A DNA stretch of 64,000 bases from Microvirga rosea. Its GTDB lineage: Bacteria; Pseudomonadota; Alphaproteobacteria; Rhizobiales; Beijerinckiaceae. The DNA lies in NCBI RefSeq assembly GCF_020595095.1, contig NZ_JAJDOP010000002.1:682001-746000 (forward strand), written 5' to 3'. The first letter of the stretch is position 1; every line of letters starts with the position of its first letter. This document shows, piece after piece, positions 18,189 to 27,895 of the stretch. The translations under genes and the position numbers were made by a program. The notes beneath the pieces were generated by a model, which was not told the origin of the DNA, did no database searches, and saw only the letters and a program-made list of their open reading frames with translations.

Positions 18189-18815
18189 TCACGCCTTCCG
18201 GCGTTTTTCCAGCACGAAGGAGTCATAAAGCAAACCGACCACCCCCGCAACGATGGCCGCGTCGGCGATGTTGAACACGTACCAGGACCAGCCGCCGATC
18301 TGGAACTGGATGAAGTCGAAGACCGCCCCGTAAGCCAGCCGATCGATGACGTTGCCGACGGCGCCGCCGACGATGAGGCCCAGGGAAGCCGCGAGGAGTT
18401 TCCCGGCCGTACGGCGGATCCAAATGGACAAGCCGATGGCGGCGGCGATCGAAACCACGATCAGGATCCAGCGGCCAAGGCTGCTGTGCTGCTGGAACAG
18501 TCCGTAGGAAATTCCCCGGTTCCAGACCACGATCAGGCTGAGAAACGGGTTCAGGACCACGGGCTCGCGGACCGGAAGGTCGTAGACGAAAAGGAAGTAG
18601 AGCTTGCTCGCCTGATCGGCGATCAAGGTCAGGAGAGCCAGCGAAAAGCCGATCACCGCCGCGACCGAGAGGCCGCCCTTGGCGGCGCGCCGGCGGCGGG
18701 TGCCCTTGCTGCCCTTCGTCGCAGGGGCTCGGCGGGGAGCCGCCGGGCGCGCGGGAGGGGCCTCGCCCAACGGGACGGGCGAGACAGGAATTTCGGGCTC
18801 GCTGCTCTTGCTCAT
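18189..18815 (-). CDS. lspA: Lipoprotein signal peptidase (signal peptidase II)
   Basis: 208 residues. LspA cleaves signal peptides from diacylglyceryl-modified prolipoproteins in the inner membrane. The two catalytic aspartates sit in [10 protein letters not shown] and [11 protein letters not shown]. Four membrane segments are visible (near residues 53-73, 98-112, 119-138 and 176-194). Unusual is a ~45-residue N-terminal cytoplasmic extension rich in Pro, Ala and Arg/Lys ([16 protein letters not shown]), absent from the 160-residue E. coli enzyme. Its ATG overlaps the ileS stop codon (ATGA at 18815-18812), so the two are translationally coupled, the classic ileS-lspA arrangement. Confidence 0.95.
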   Translation of the reverse strand: MSKSSEPEIPVSPVPLGEAPPARPAAPRRAPATKGSKGTRRRRAAKGGLSVAAVIGFSLALLTLIADQASKLYFLFVYDLPVREPVVLNPFLSLIVVWNRGISYGLFQQHSSLGRWILIVVSIAAAIGLSIWIRRTAGKLLAASLGLIVGGAVGNVIDRLAYGAVFDFIQFQIGGWSWYVFNIADAAIVAGVVGLLYDSFVLEKRRKA

Positions 18816-21772
18816 TCCGCAGCCGTCCTCAGGGCGTCCCATTCCCGCAGCGCCGCCGCGTCACGGGGCGTGACGTCCGGATAATCGGGATCGGTGCCGA
18901 CCAGCGGCGAGACCTTCCAGGAGCGAGCGCATTTCCGGCCCTCGGCCAAGGCCGGGACCACCGCCACGCCCTTCACCTCGTCGAGGCGGAACGCGTCGGC
19001 CGGGCCTTCGCCCTGTTCGATCCGGATGTCCGACGTTATGGCGATCTCCGCCAGATCCAGGCCCTGAACCGCCCGGAGGAGCGCCTCATCGGCGATGAAG
19101 ACCACGGGAGCCGCCTCGAGGCTGGCGCCGATGCGCTTTTGGGCACGCTCGATCTCGAGGGCACCCGTGATGACGCGGCGGACGCGGCGGATCCTCGCCC
19201 AGCGTTCGGCCAGCGCCTCGTCCCGCCACTCCGCCGGAATGGACGGGAACGTCTCCAGGTGAACCGATTCCGCCTGCGGATAGCGCGCAAGCCACGCTTC
19301 CTCGGCCGTGAAGGCCATGATGGGGGCGATCCATGTGGCCACGGCCCGGAAAGTCTGGTCGATGACCGTCAGGGCGCTCTTGCGCACGTGGCTCGACACC
19401 GGATCGCAATAGAGCGCGTCCTTGCGCACGTCGAAGTAGAACGCCGACAGATCCGTGGTCATGAACGAGGTCAGCAGGGCGACCACGCGCTTGTAGTCGT
19501 AATGGCTGTAGGCCTCGCGCACCTCGTCGCCGAGCTCGACCAGACGATGGAGCACGAAGCGCTCCAGCTCCGGCATGTCGGCGAAGGCGACCTTGTCCGT
19601 CTCGCGGAAATGCGCGAGCGAGCCCAGCATCCAGCGGATCGTGTTGCGCAGCTTGCGGTAGGTTTCGGCCGTCGTCTTGATGATCTCCGGGCCGATGCGC
19701 TGATCGTCCCAGTAATCCACCGACGCCGTCCAGAGGCGCAGGATATCGGCCCCGTATTCCTTGATGATGCTCTGAGGCGCGACCGTGTTGCCCAGCGACT
19801 TCGACATCTTGCGGCCCTGCTCGTCGAGCGTGAAGCCGTGGGTCACGACGATGTCGTAAGGCGCCCGCCCGCGCGTGCCGCAGCTTTCCAGCAGCGACGA
19901 ATGGAACCAGCCGCGATGCTGGTCGGAGCCTTCCAGATACATGACCTGGTCCGGCCCGCCGTCCACCTTGCGCGTCACCTTCAGGTCCTCGCGCTTTTCG
20001 AGCGCGAAGGCATGCGTGCAGCCGGAATCGAACCACACATCGAGGATGTCGTTGACCTTCTCGAAATCGTTCAGGTCGTAGCCGCCCGCCTTCAGGAAGC
20101 GAGAACCGTCATCCGCGTACCACGCATCCGCGCCCTCCTTCTCGAAGGCCTCGGCGATGGCGTCGTTCACGCGCTCGTCCTTGAGGATCTCGTTGGTGCC
20201 CTTCCTCACGAAGACCGCGATCGGCACGCCCCAGGCGCGCTGACGGGACACGACCCAGTCGGGCCGGTTCTCGATCATGCCGTTGATACGATTCTCGCCG
20301 CTTTCCGGCACCCATTCGACGGTCTTGATGCCATTGAGCGCGCGCTGACGCAGGGTGTCCCCCTTGTCGTCGAGCGGCTTGTCCATGGAGATGAACCATT
20401 GCGGCGTGTTGCGGAAGATCAGAGGACCCTTCGAGCGCCAGGAATGGGGATACTGGTGCTTGAGACGGCCGCGCGCGATGAGCGCGCCGACCTCGACGAG
20501 CTTGCGGATCACGGCCTCGTTGGCGCCCGCGTCCTTGCCCTTGTCGTCATAGATCCGTTCCCCCGCGAAGAAGGGAACATCAGGGAAATAGGAGGAGTCC
20601 GGCGACACCGTATGCGGCACTTCCCGGGTGCCGCAGGCCTCGAACACGGCCTTGTGCTTCACATAGGTATTGTAGTCGTCCGCGCCGTGTCCCGGAGCCG
20701 TGTGCACGAAACCGGTACCGGCATCGTCGGTCACGTAATCGGCGGGCAGCGTGGGCACGTCGAAATCCCAATAGCCGTTCGCGCCCTCGAGGCCGCGGAA
20801 CGGATGCGCGCAACGCTCGATCATCACCGGCAGCACGTCCTTCACACGCTCGTAGGCGGCGACGCGAGCGGCGGCGAACACGTCGGCCGCGAGCTTGTCG
20901 GCAACCACCAGGCGGTCGCCGACCTTGGCCCAGTTGTCGTCGGCGGCTTCGGTCACCGTGTAGAGGCCGTACGAGATGTCGGAACCGAAGGCGATCGCGC
21001 GGTTGGCGGGGATCGTCCAGGGAGTCGTGGTCCAGATCACGACCGACGCGCCGTCGAGATCGGCATCGAGGGTGCGGACGATCGGGAACCTCACCCAGAT
21101 CGTGGTCGAGGTCTTCTCGTGATACTCGACCTCCGCCTCGGCCAGCGCCGTGCGCTCCACGGACGACCACATGACGGGCTTGGAGCCGCGATAAAGCTGA
21201 TCGGACAGCGCGAACTTCATGATCTCGCGGGCGATCTGCGCCTCCGCGTCATAGGACATGGTCTGATAGGGATTGCGCCAGTCGCCCTCGACGCCGAGAC
21301 GCTTGAATTCCTCGCGCTGCACGTCGATCCACTTTTCCGCGAAGGCACGGCATTCGCGCCGGAACTCGATGATCGGAACCTCATCCTTGTTCTTGCCCTT
21401 GGCGCGATACTCCTCCTCGATCTTCCACTCGATGGGCAGGCCGTGGCAGTCCCAGCCGGGAACATAGTTGGAATCGAAGCCCAGCATTCCCTGCGAGCGG
21501 ACGACCATGTCCTTCAGGATCTTGTTGAGCGCGTGCCCGATATGGATGTTGCCGTTGGCATAGGGAGGGCCGTCATGCAGAACGAAGCGGTCGCGGCCCT
21601 TCTGCACCTCGCGCAGGCGCTCATAGAGCTTGATCTCGTTCCAGCGCTGCAGGATCTGCGGCTCACGCTGCGGAAGTCCGGCCCGCATGGGAAAATCGGT
21701 CTGGGGCAGGAACAGGGTCTCGGAATAGTCGCGCGCAGGTGCGTCGGGCTGGGAGACGGTCTTATCTGACAT
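18812..21772 (-). CDS. ileS: Isoleucyl-tRNA synthetase
   Basis: 986 residues from [12 protein letters not shown] (an ATG three codons upstream is possible). The class I HIGH motif is in [19 protein letters not shown] and KMSKS is in [24 protein letters not shown] and the editing domain ([15 protein letters not shown]) are present. The C-terminal zinc finger of the E. coli enzyme is degenerate: only one cysteine of the usual set remains ([14 protein letters not shown]), followed by [13 protein letters not shown], a common state in Alphaproteobacteria. It starts an operon continuing into lspA. Confidence 0.98.
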   Translation of the reverse strand: MSDKTVSQPDAPARDYSETLFLPQTDFPMRAGLPQREPQILQRWNEIKLYERLREVQKGRDRFVLHDGPPYANGNIHIGHALNKILKDMVVRSQGMLGFDSNYVPGWDCHGLPIEWKIEEEYRAKGKNKDEVPIIEFRRECRAFAEKWIDVQREEFKRLGVEGDWRNPYQTMSYDAEAQIAREIMKFALSDQLYRGSKPVMWSSVERTALAEAEVEYHEKTSTTIWVRFPIVRTLDADLDGASVVIWTTTPWTIPANRAIAFGSDISYGLYTVTEAADDNWAKVGDRLVVADKLAADVFAAARVAAYERVKDVLPVMIERCAHPFRGLEGANGYWDFDVPTLPADYVTDDAGTGFVHTAPGHGADDYNTYVKHKAVFEACGTREVPHTVSPDSSYFPDVPFFAGERIYDDKGKDAGANEAVIRKLVEVGALIARGRLKHQYPHSWRSKGPLIFRNTPQWFISMDKPLDDKGDTLRQRALNGIKTVEWVPESGENRINGMIENRPDWVVSRQRAWGVPIAVFVRKGTNEILKDERVNDAIAEAFEKEGADAWYADDGSRFLKAGGYDLNDFEKVNDILDVWFDSGCTHAFALEKREDLKVTRKVDGGPDQVMYLEGSDQHRGWFHSSLLESCGTRGRAPYDIVVTHGFTLDEQGRKMSKSLGNTVAPQSIIKEYGADILRLWTASVDYWDDQRIGPEIIKTTAETYRKLRNTIRWMLGSLAHFRETDKVAFADMPELERFVLHRLVELGDEVREAYSHYDYKRVVALLTSFMTTDLSAFYFDVRKDALYCDPVSSHVRKSALTVIDQTFRAVATWIAPIMAFTAEEAWLARYPQAESVHLETFPSIPAEWRDEALAERWARIRRVRRVITGALEIERAQKRIGASLEAAPVVFIADEALLRAVQGLDLAEIAITSDIRIEQGEGPADAFRLDEVKGVAVVPALAEGRKCARSWKVSPLVGTDPDYPDVTPRDAAALREWDALRTAAE

Positions 21773-22070
21773 GGCGATCAATAATCTTTATCTGTCCGCA
21801 TGAGAGGCGGAACGATCAGGCATCCGAATTCGGGTCGTATCGGGGCGAAAGGCGTCAATCCCGGACCCTCGCGGTCAAGCGAAGGCCGGGCCGATAATTC
21901 GCGACACGGGGGAAAAAGCCCTGTTCGGAGGCTTGGAAAGCACGGACATGACGAGCCTTTTAGCAGCGCGGACGCCGAGAATAAAGCGTGGCGGCGGCAG
22001 GCAAAGCTTCTTATTGTCGGGCCCAATCCCCATATAGGCTTGCGCTGACTTTTGCGAGAAGGACCCGACG

Positions 22071-22577
22071 ATGGACCAATCAACCACCGCCGCCACCCAA
22101 CGGCGCTCGAAAGCGGGCTTCGACCTCACGCCTCCGACCAAGGAAGAGCGCGATCACCTGATTGCGGATCTCAACGACGAGGAGCGCCATGTCATCCTCG
22201 AACACGGGACGGAGCGTCCCTTCTGCGGCGTTTTCAACGAGGCCAAGTCGAGGGGCACTTACGGATGCCGCCTCTGCGGCCTGCCCTTGTTCAAGTCCGG
22301 GACCAAGTTCGAATCCGGCACCGGCTGGCCGAGCTTCTTCGATCCGATCGACCGGTCGCACGTGGCCTTCGTCCGGGACACGAGCTACGGCATGATCCGG
22401 ACCGAGATCCGCTGCACCCGCTGCGAGGGCCATCTCGGCCATGTGTTCAACGACGGCCCGCCCCCGACCGGCGAGCGCTATTGCATGAACTCCGTCTCCC
22501 TGCGGTTCGTGGCCGAGGGCGACCCCCTGCCGGATCTCCTGGATCGCGGCGCCCCGGAAGGCGAGCCCATCGCCTGA
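22071..22577 (+). CDS. msrB: Peptide-methionine (R)-S-oxide reductase
   Basis: 168 residues. MsrB reduces the R-epimer of methionine sulfoxide in proteins using thioredoxin. Zinc is held by two CxxC pairs (YGCRLCGLPL and IRCTRCEGHLGH). The active-site block FESGTGWPSF and the catalytic cysteine in GERYCMNSVSL are present. The 290 bases upstream, back to ileS, hold no convincing gene. It is probably its own transcript, with the DUF3095 gene 118 bases downstream. Confidence 0.95.
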   Translation: MDQSTTAATQRRSKAGFDLTPPTKEERDHLIADLNDEERHVILEHGTERPFCGVFNEAKSRGTYGCRLCGLPLFKSGTKFESGTGWPSFFDPIDRSHVAFVRDTSYGMIRTEIRCTRCEGHLGHVFNDGPPPTGERYCMNSVSLRFVAEGDPLPDLLDRGAPEGEPIA

Positions 22578-22695
22578 CCATGTCCTTGCCTCGCCTGCCC
22601 TTTCGGCCCACAGTCCATTCTCCTGAACCGAGGCCGAACGGGCATGCCTATCAGCAGGACCCACATGCAGGACCTATGATCAGGAGCACGGACGG

Positions 22696-23895
22696 ATGAG
22701 CACGGATGCCCTGGTGCCGCACTCCGCCGAAGCGTCCGGCTTCTACGACCGCCTGCCGGTCTTCGATCGGTTCGCGCGTCTCACTGATCCTTCCATCTAC
22801 ACACCGCTTCCGGACGACTGGGTGCTGGGCCTGGCCGATATCGTCCGATCCACCTCCGCCATCGCGGCCGGTCGCTACAAGGAAGTGAACACCGCGGCGG
22901 CGGCCGTCATCGCGGCGGTCGCCAATGCCCTGCACGGCAACGACTTTCCTTTCATCTTCGGAGGCGATGGGGCCAATTTCGCCCTTGCGCCCGACAAGGC
23001 GGACCTGGCGCGCGACGCCTTGACCGCCGTTGCCGCCTGGGTGCGGGACGATTTCGATCTCGACCTGCGGATCGCCCTGGTGCCGGTCGCGGCCGTGCGG
23101 GAAGCGGGGCACGACGTGCGCGTCGCGCGCTTTGCCGCATCCGCGGATGTTTCCTACGCCATGTTCTCCGGTGGGGGCATGGCCCATGCGGAGCGCGAGA
23201 TGAAGGCCGGGATCTACGCCCTCACGCCTGCGACGCCCGGAACACATCCGAACCTGACCGGCCTTTCGTGCCGCTTCGACGAGATCCCCGCGCAACACGG
23301 CGTGATCCTGTCGCTCATCGTGATCCCGGAGCCCGCCTCCGACCCGGCCGCGTTCAGCGGATTGATCGACGAGATCCTGAAGCTGGCCGAGGACAGGACG
23401 CAAGCGCACCGGCCCGTTCCGGACGAAGGACCGACCTTCACGACGCCGTTCAAGGGATTCGCGCTCGAAGCCAAGGCGATCGGAGGGGCCCGGAGCCCGA
23501 GCGTGGGAACGGTCCTCAAGCTTGCCGCAAGGCGGCTCACCTCCTTCGCTATCTTCCGGCTCCGGTTGCGATTGGGCAGGTTCGATCCCGAGCGCTACTG
23601 GCATCAGCTCATCGAGAACACGGACTTTCGCAAGTTCGACGACGGCCTGCGGATGACCCTCGACTGCACCCCCGCCCTGGCCGACCGGATGGAGACGATG
23701 CTTCGGCAGGCCCAGGAGCACGGCGTCGCCCGTTACGGCCTTCATCGGCAGGAAGCCGCCCTCATGACCTGCTTCGTGCCCTCGGCGACCCGCAGCGATC
23801 ATATCCATTTCGTCGATGGGGCGATGGGCGGCTACGCCATGGCCGCCCAGTCCCTGAAGCCGGCGGTCTCGTCGCAAGGATCGGCGACCGGCTGA
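22696..23895 (+). CDS. DUF3095 protein, class III nucleotide-cyclase-like
   Basis: 399 residues matching the DUF3095 family as I know it. The N-terminal part looks like a class III cyclase fold: GLADIVRSTSAI with Asp48 in place of metal Asp 1, and FIFGGDGANFAL with Asp91 in the GDG turn. The C-terminal half (LRLRLGRFDPERYWHQLIENTDFRKFDDGLRM) is the DUF3095-specific part. Whether it makes a cyclic nucleotide is unknown. The gene ends 25 bases before the convergent ribF stop. Confidence 0.85.
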   Translation: MSTDALVPHSAEASGFYDRLPVFDRFARLTDPSIYTPLPDDWVLGLADIVRSTSAIAAGRYKEVNTAAAAVIAAVANALHGNDFPFIFGGDGANFALAPDKADLARDALTAVAAWVRDDFDLDLRIALVPVAAVREAGHDVRVARFAASADVSYAMFSGGGMAHAEREMKAGIYALTPATPGTHPNLTGLSCRFDEIPAQHGVILSLIVIPEPASDPAAFSGLIDEILKLAEDRTQAHRPVPDEGPTFTTPFKGFALEAKAIGGARSPSVGTVLKLAARRLTSFAIFRLRLRLGRFDPERYWHQLIENTDFRKFDDGLRMTLDCTPALADRMETMLRQAQEHGVARYGLHRQEAALMTCFVPSATRSDHIHFVDGAMGGYAMAAQSLKPAVSSQGSATG

Positions 23896-23920
23896 TATCA
23901 CCGGCCCGTATCGGGAATCG

Positions 23921-24883
23921 CTAGCCGAGCATCGACGGGGTTCGGTCGGCCGCGAGCCGACGCCGCGCCTCTTCCGAATCCCGGTCCATCTGGGCGATCA
24001 GCGCGTCCACGCTCTCGAACCGCTCCTCGCCGCGGATCCAACCGACGAATTCCACGTCGAGGACGTTGCCGTAAAGGTCGCCCGCGAAATCGAACAGATG
24101 CGTTTCGAGAAGGGGCGCGCCGTTGTCGAAGGTCGGACGACGCCCGAAGCTGGCGACCCCGTCGACCAGCCGCCCGTCGACCAGCGCCCGCACCGCGTAG
24201 ATGCCATAGCGCAGGCGGCCATCGTCGGGCAGCCGCATGTTGGCGGTCGGATAATTGAGCAGGCGTCCCCGCTTGTCGCCATGGCGGATCTCGCCGCGCA
24301 CGAACCAGCGGTAGCCGAGCAAGGCATTCGCCCCGGCGATGTCGCCGCCTTCGAGGGCCATGCGGATGGCGCTCGACGAAACGAGGTCGGCCCCGGACAT
24401 GACCGCGTCGGCGATCCGGCACGTCAGGCCATGAGCCTCGCAGAGCTCCGCCATGCGTCGCGGATTGCCCTCGCGTCCCCGGCCGAAATGGAAATCGTGC
24501 CCGATCACGACACCGGAGAGGCGAAGGTGCCGGGCCAGGAGAGATACGAACGCCTCCGCGTCGAGACCTGCCAATCCACCATCGAACCGCCGGATGAAGG
24601 CCCCGTCGAGGCCGAGGCGGGCCAGGATCGCCAGCTTGACGGGTTCCGGCGTGATCCGGAACACCGGCTTGTCCGGCTGGAAAAACGTCCGTGGATGCGG
24701 CTCGAACGTCACCACCGCCGCGGGATGGCCGGTGCCCATGGCCATGCGGATCAGGTGCTGGTGCCCCCGATGCACGCCGTCGAAATTGCCGATCGCCGCC
24801 ACCGCTCCCACAAGCGTCTCCGGCACGGCTTCACCGTCGCGGCAGACCGTGATGGGGCGGGATGAGGGCATGGCGGGGAGCAT
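23921..24883 (-). CDS. ribF: Bifunctional riboflavin kinase / FAD synthetase
   Basis: About 320 residues. RibF phosphorylates riboflavin to FMN and adenylates it to FAD. The N-terminal nucleotidylyltransferase shows GNFDGVHRGHQHLI and FEPHPRTFF, then VIGHDFHFGRGREGN and the SSSAIRMAL motif. The C-terminal kinase shows GRLLNYPTANMRLP and LYGNVLDVEFVGWIRGEERF. I chose the ATG at 24883 (AGGT four to seven bases upstream); ATGs at 24961 and 24871 are in frame. The HAD phosphatase gene lies upstream on the same strand and may be co-transcribed. Confidence 0.94.
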   Translation of the reverse strand: MLPAMPSSRPITVCRDGEAVPETLVGAVAAIGNFDGVHRGHQHLIRMAMGTGHPAAVVTFEPHPRTFFQPDKPVFRITPEPVKLAILARLGLDGAFIRRFDGGLAGLDAEAFVSLLARHLRLSGVVIGHDFHFGRGREGNPRRMAELCEAHGLTCRIADAVMSGADLVSSSAIRMALEGGDIAGANALLGYRWFVRGEIRHGDKRGRLLNYPTANMRLPDDGRLRYGIYAVRALVDGRLVDGVASFGRRPTFDNGAPLLETHLFDFAGDLYGNVLDVEFVGWIRGEERFESVDALIAQMDRDSEEARRRLAADRTPSMLG

Positions 24884-24988
24884 GGGACCTGGGTGGGCTG
24901 GAACGGCCGCGACCCTGTCGAAAAGCGCCGCGCCGGTCAAGGGAGGAAGCCGTTCCGGCATCCTCTTCGTCTGCCGGCGCCGGAAGAC

Positions 24989-25870
24989 TTAAGCGGCCCA
25001 GGACAGGGCGTCGGTGACGGCCTGGGGCTTGGCCGTCTGGCGATCCAGCCAGTCCTGCACGTGCTGCGACACCAGGGGACCCTGATGAGCCTTCAGCTCC
25101 TCCGCATGGATCCCCCGGGCGACCAGGAGGGAATCGATGCCGTAGCCGGCCGCGCCCGCGATGTCCGTGCGGATGGCGTCGCCGATGGCGAGCACCCGGT
25201 TCTTGGGAATGTCCTGGCCCTTCAGGCGTGCGCCCACCGTGATGGCGCGCTCATAGATCGGCGCGTGCGGCTTGCCCGCATAAAAGACCCGGCCGCCGAT
25301 CTCTTCGTAAGCGAGGGCGATCGTCCCGGCGCAGGGCACGATCACGTTGCCCCGCTCCACCACGAGATCGGGATTGGCGCAGACCATGAGGAGGTTCCGG
25401 GCGCGCATGGCCTCCAGGGTCGAACGGTAATCCTCGACCGTCTCGCGCTCGTCGTTCTCGAACCCCGAGCAGACCACGTAATCGGCCTCGTCGATGGGCC
25501 CGAAATTCACGTCGAGACCCTCATACATGGGCATGTCGCGCGGGGGACCGATATGGTGCACGACCTGCGCGATCCGCTCCTCGATGGCGAGGCGCGTCAG
25601 GTCGCCCGAGGTGACGATGGCGTCATAGGCGCGGCGCGGCACGCCGAAGCCGTCGAGCTGCGTTCCCACCGACGCGCCGGGACGCGGAGCGTTGGAGACG
25701 AGAACCACCCGCCCGCCGTTCTGGCGAAAGCGGACCAGCGCATCGCTGGCGGGCGTGAAGGCCCGGACCCCATTGTGGAGGACGCCCCACACGTCACAGA
25801 GAATAAGCTCGTAGCGGCCGGCCATGGGCTCGAGCCCATCGACGAGGACCGGGAGGTTTGAAGCAGTCAT
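24989..25870 (-). CDS. HAD-IIA family phosphatase (NagD-like, TIGR01459 type)
   Basis: 293 residues. HAD motifs: nucleophile in LILCDVWGVLHNG (motif I), VLVSNAPRPG (motif II), YAGKPHAPIYERA (motif III Lys), and LAIGDAIRTDIAGA (motif IV). The cap between motifs II and III is the C2 type of NagD/4-nitrophenylphosphatase proteins. Substrates of this alphaproteobacterial subgroup are not known. Being immediately upstream of ribF suggests, but does not prove, a phosphatase role in flavin metabolism, where a dephosphorylation step before riboflavin is often unassigned. Confidence 0.88.
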   Translation of the reverse strand: MTASNLPVLVDGLEPMAGRYELILCDVWGVLHNGVRAFTPASDALVRFRQNGGRVVLVSNAPRPGASVGTQLDGFGVPRRAYDAIVTSGDLTRLAIEERIAQVVHHIGPPRDMPMYEGLDVNFGPIDEADYVVCSGFENDERETVEDYRSTLEAMRARNLLMVCANPDLVVERGNVIVPCAGTIALAYEEIGGRVFYAGKPHAPIYERAITVGARLKGQDIPKNRVLAIGDAIRTDIAGAAGYGIDSLLVARGIHAEELKAHQGPLVSQHVQDWLDRQTAKPQAVTDALSWAA

Positions 25871-26011
25871 CGGGTCTCACAGCTTGAGAGGCTGGCTGGA
25901 TCGGAACCGCCGTCCCGGCATCCGGGTTGCAGCGCGATCCTGCGGCAAACGGCTGCCGGCCTCGGACGATCGTATGCTGGTCGCGGCGGGTAGGCCTTCG
26001 CGGACGCGAAG

Positions 26012-27373
26012 TCAACCGGCACGCCGCATGGCTTGAGGCGAAGCAGGTTCCGCTTCGGCAGGCACAGGGGCCTTTCCGCCGAGAACTTCGGCCCGGACCG
26101 CCCGCGGGGCCGCGAAGACGAAGCCTTGCGCCAGGGGAATTCCGAGGGCTGTCAGGGCGGGCACCATCTCCTCCCGCTCCACGCGCTCGGCCACGAGGCT
26201 GATCCCGAAACGGCGCAGGAGGGAGGCGGCGGCCAGGATATCCATATCCTGATCGTCGGCCCGCCCGGCGGCCGCCAGGATCCGCTCGGCGGAGCACTTC
26301 ACGAAGCGGACGCCCTGCTCACCGAGGGTTCGCACGTCGATATGAAGATTCTCGACCCCGTCGATGGACAAGGGAATGCCGCGGCCGCACAGGGCGAACA
26401 CGACCTCCCGCTGCTCCGTGTCGAGGGTCCGCCAGCTTCGCTGAGGGATCTCCAGGGCGATCTTGCCCGTCACGTCGGGCGCGGCCTCGAACAGGCGCAG
26501 GATCGAGCGCAGGAAGCCCGGCTCCCCCAACGAACGGGGGGAGAGGTTGACGGTCACGACGGCTTCGCTTCCCCGGGCCACCAGATGGCGGGCGACCGCG
26601 ATGGTCCGCATCACCATCCGCCGGTCCAGTTCCGGGAGACGGCCGAACCGCTCCAGGGAGGACAGGAATTCCGCCGGGCCGATCAGCGTTCCGTCGTCCA
26701 GGCGCAGCCGGGCGAGGGCCTCGTAAACCCGGACTTTCCGCTGCGGCAGGGACACGATCGGCTGAAGATGCAGTTCGATGGCATCCGCCTCGAAGGCCTG
26801 AAGGGCGATGCGCGCCCGGTTCATGTCCGCCCCGAGCCCGTGCAGGGGCAGGAGCGACGGCTCCTGTTGCACCACTGAGACCTCGGATGGAGAGTTGGCC
26901 CGGCGCGTTTCGGGGCCGATGCGCAGGGCCGTGGTTTCCTTCGCGCCGGCGGCTCCGGGTGTTCCGACGCTGCTTTTGAGATCGGCCACGTCCCGGTTTT
27001 GGGCGGCCACGTTCCGGGCAAGCTCGCGCACGACGCCGCCGAGCAGGCCGACGGTCCCCGTGACCTCGGCCATGGTGCTGCGCAGGATCGGGGTCGCGAT
27101 GTTGCCTTGTGATTGCCGTTCGAGCCTGGTCACGCGCCCGGCCAGGGCCGCGACGTCGGAGGAGGCCTGCCGCGAGGAGGCGTCCACCCGCAGGCCGATC
27201 ACCCCCATGACGGCGAAGGCCGCAAGGTTCAGGATCACGACCAGCGGCAGCAGGCTCTCGGCCTGGATGGCCCCCGCGATGGCGATTCCGGACGCGACGA
27301 TGCCGATGCCGGGCACGAACCATTTCGCGCCTCGGCCTTTAAACAAGACGGGCCATTGGGCCAGTTTGACCAT
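26012..27373 (-). CDS. Membrane-anchored degenerate EAL-domain protein
   Basis: 453 residues from MVKLAQWPVLFKGRG. Two N-terminal membrane helices (near residues 19-37 and 42-61) are followed by a coiled-coil/linker region to ~185, then an EAL domain. It keeps EAL itself (VYEALARLR), the Asn (VTVNLSPRSL), LEI, and QGFVFAAP. The metal-binding aspartate pair DDFGTG is replaced by DGVENL, and the usual KID motif reads VKCSAERI. Phosphodiesterase activity is therefore unlikely; it may bind c-di-GMP or a protein. There is no GGDEF domain. Codons upstream of 27373 in the same frame are not protein-like. It is divergent from the CopZ-like gene. Confidence 0.85.
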   Translation of the reverse strand: MVKLAQWPVLFKGRGAKWFVPGIGIVASGIAIAGAIQAESLLPLVVILNLAAFAVMGVIGLRVDASSRQASSDVAALAGRVTRLERQSQGNIATPILRSTMAEVTGTVGLLGGVVRELARNVAAQNRDVADLKSSVGTPGAAGAKETTALRIGPETRRANSPSEVSVVQQEPSLLPLHGLGADMNRARIALQAFEADAIELHLQPIVSLPQRKVRVYEALARLRLDDGTLIGPAEFLSSLERFGRLPELDRRMVMRTIAVARHLVARGSEAVVTVNLSPRSLGEPGFLRSILRLFEAAPDVTGKIALEIPQRSWRTLDTEQREVVFALCGRGIPLSIDGVENLHIDVRTLGEQGVRFVKCSAERILAAAGRADDQDMDILAAASLLRRFGISLVAERVEREEMVPALTALGIPLAQGFVFAAPRAVRAEVLGGKAPVPAEAEPASPQAMRRAG

Positions 27374-27544
27374 GGGTGCCCCCGCTCCCCTGGTAAAAGG
27401 CGAATCAAAGTTGCAACGATGTTGTCCGACCCGGACCCCGACCGCAAGCGTGACGATACCGGCGGAAACGATTTTTCCGCTCCGCGCGCCGCTTTCGGAA
27501 AGCCTCGGGACAGGGCGGCCTCGGGTGAACAGGAGAATGCAGCC

Positions 27545-27766
27545 ATGGACGAACCCCGCAAGGATCTCTTGATGCAGGTCGAGGGCATGACCTGCCAGGG
27601 ATGCGTGAACGCGGTCACGAAAGCCATTCAGCGCCTGGATCCCGGCGCCGAGGTCGATGTGGATCTCGACCATGGCCGGGTCCACGTGATGACCAAGGCG
27701 CAGGCCATCGACGTGGCCGAGGCCCTGAACGCCGCCGGCTACGAGGCCGAAGCCATGACGGGCTGA
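27545..27766 (+). CDS. Heavy-metal-associated (HMA) domain protein, CopZ-like
   Basis: 73 residues, one HMA ferredoxin-like domain. The metal site is Cys17-x-x-Cys20 in GMTCQGCVNAV, typical for copper(I) chaperones. AVTKAIQRLDPGAEVDVDLDHGRVHV and ALNAAGYEAE complete the fold. The ATG at 27545 has AGGAG ten bases upstream; an in-frame start further up would add ~40 unrelated residues. No copper ATPase is nearby, so the partner must lie elsewhere. Confidence 0.88.
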   Translation: MDEPRKDLLMQVEGMTCQGCVNAVTKAIQRLDPGAEVDVDLDHGRVHVMTKAQAIDVAEALNAAGYEAEAMTG

Positions 27767-27895
27767 TCGCGACGGACCGATCATGACAGGCTGACGCAGC
27801 CCCCGCGTTTTTGTGACTCCCGAACGGCAATCAGGTTTTGCGGCCTTGCCGGACGGCTGCTAGGCTCCGGCGAATCCAATGTTTCGGGGAATGCC

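Noticed and set aside
19139..21769. 876-codon plus-strand frame
   Set aside because: Antisense shadow of ileS, with no protein-like motif.
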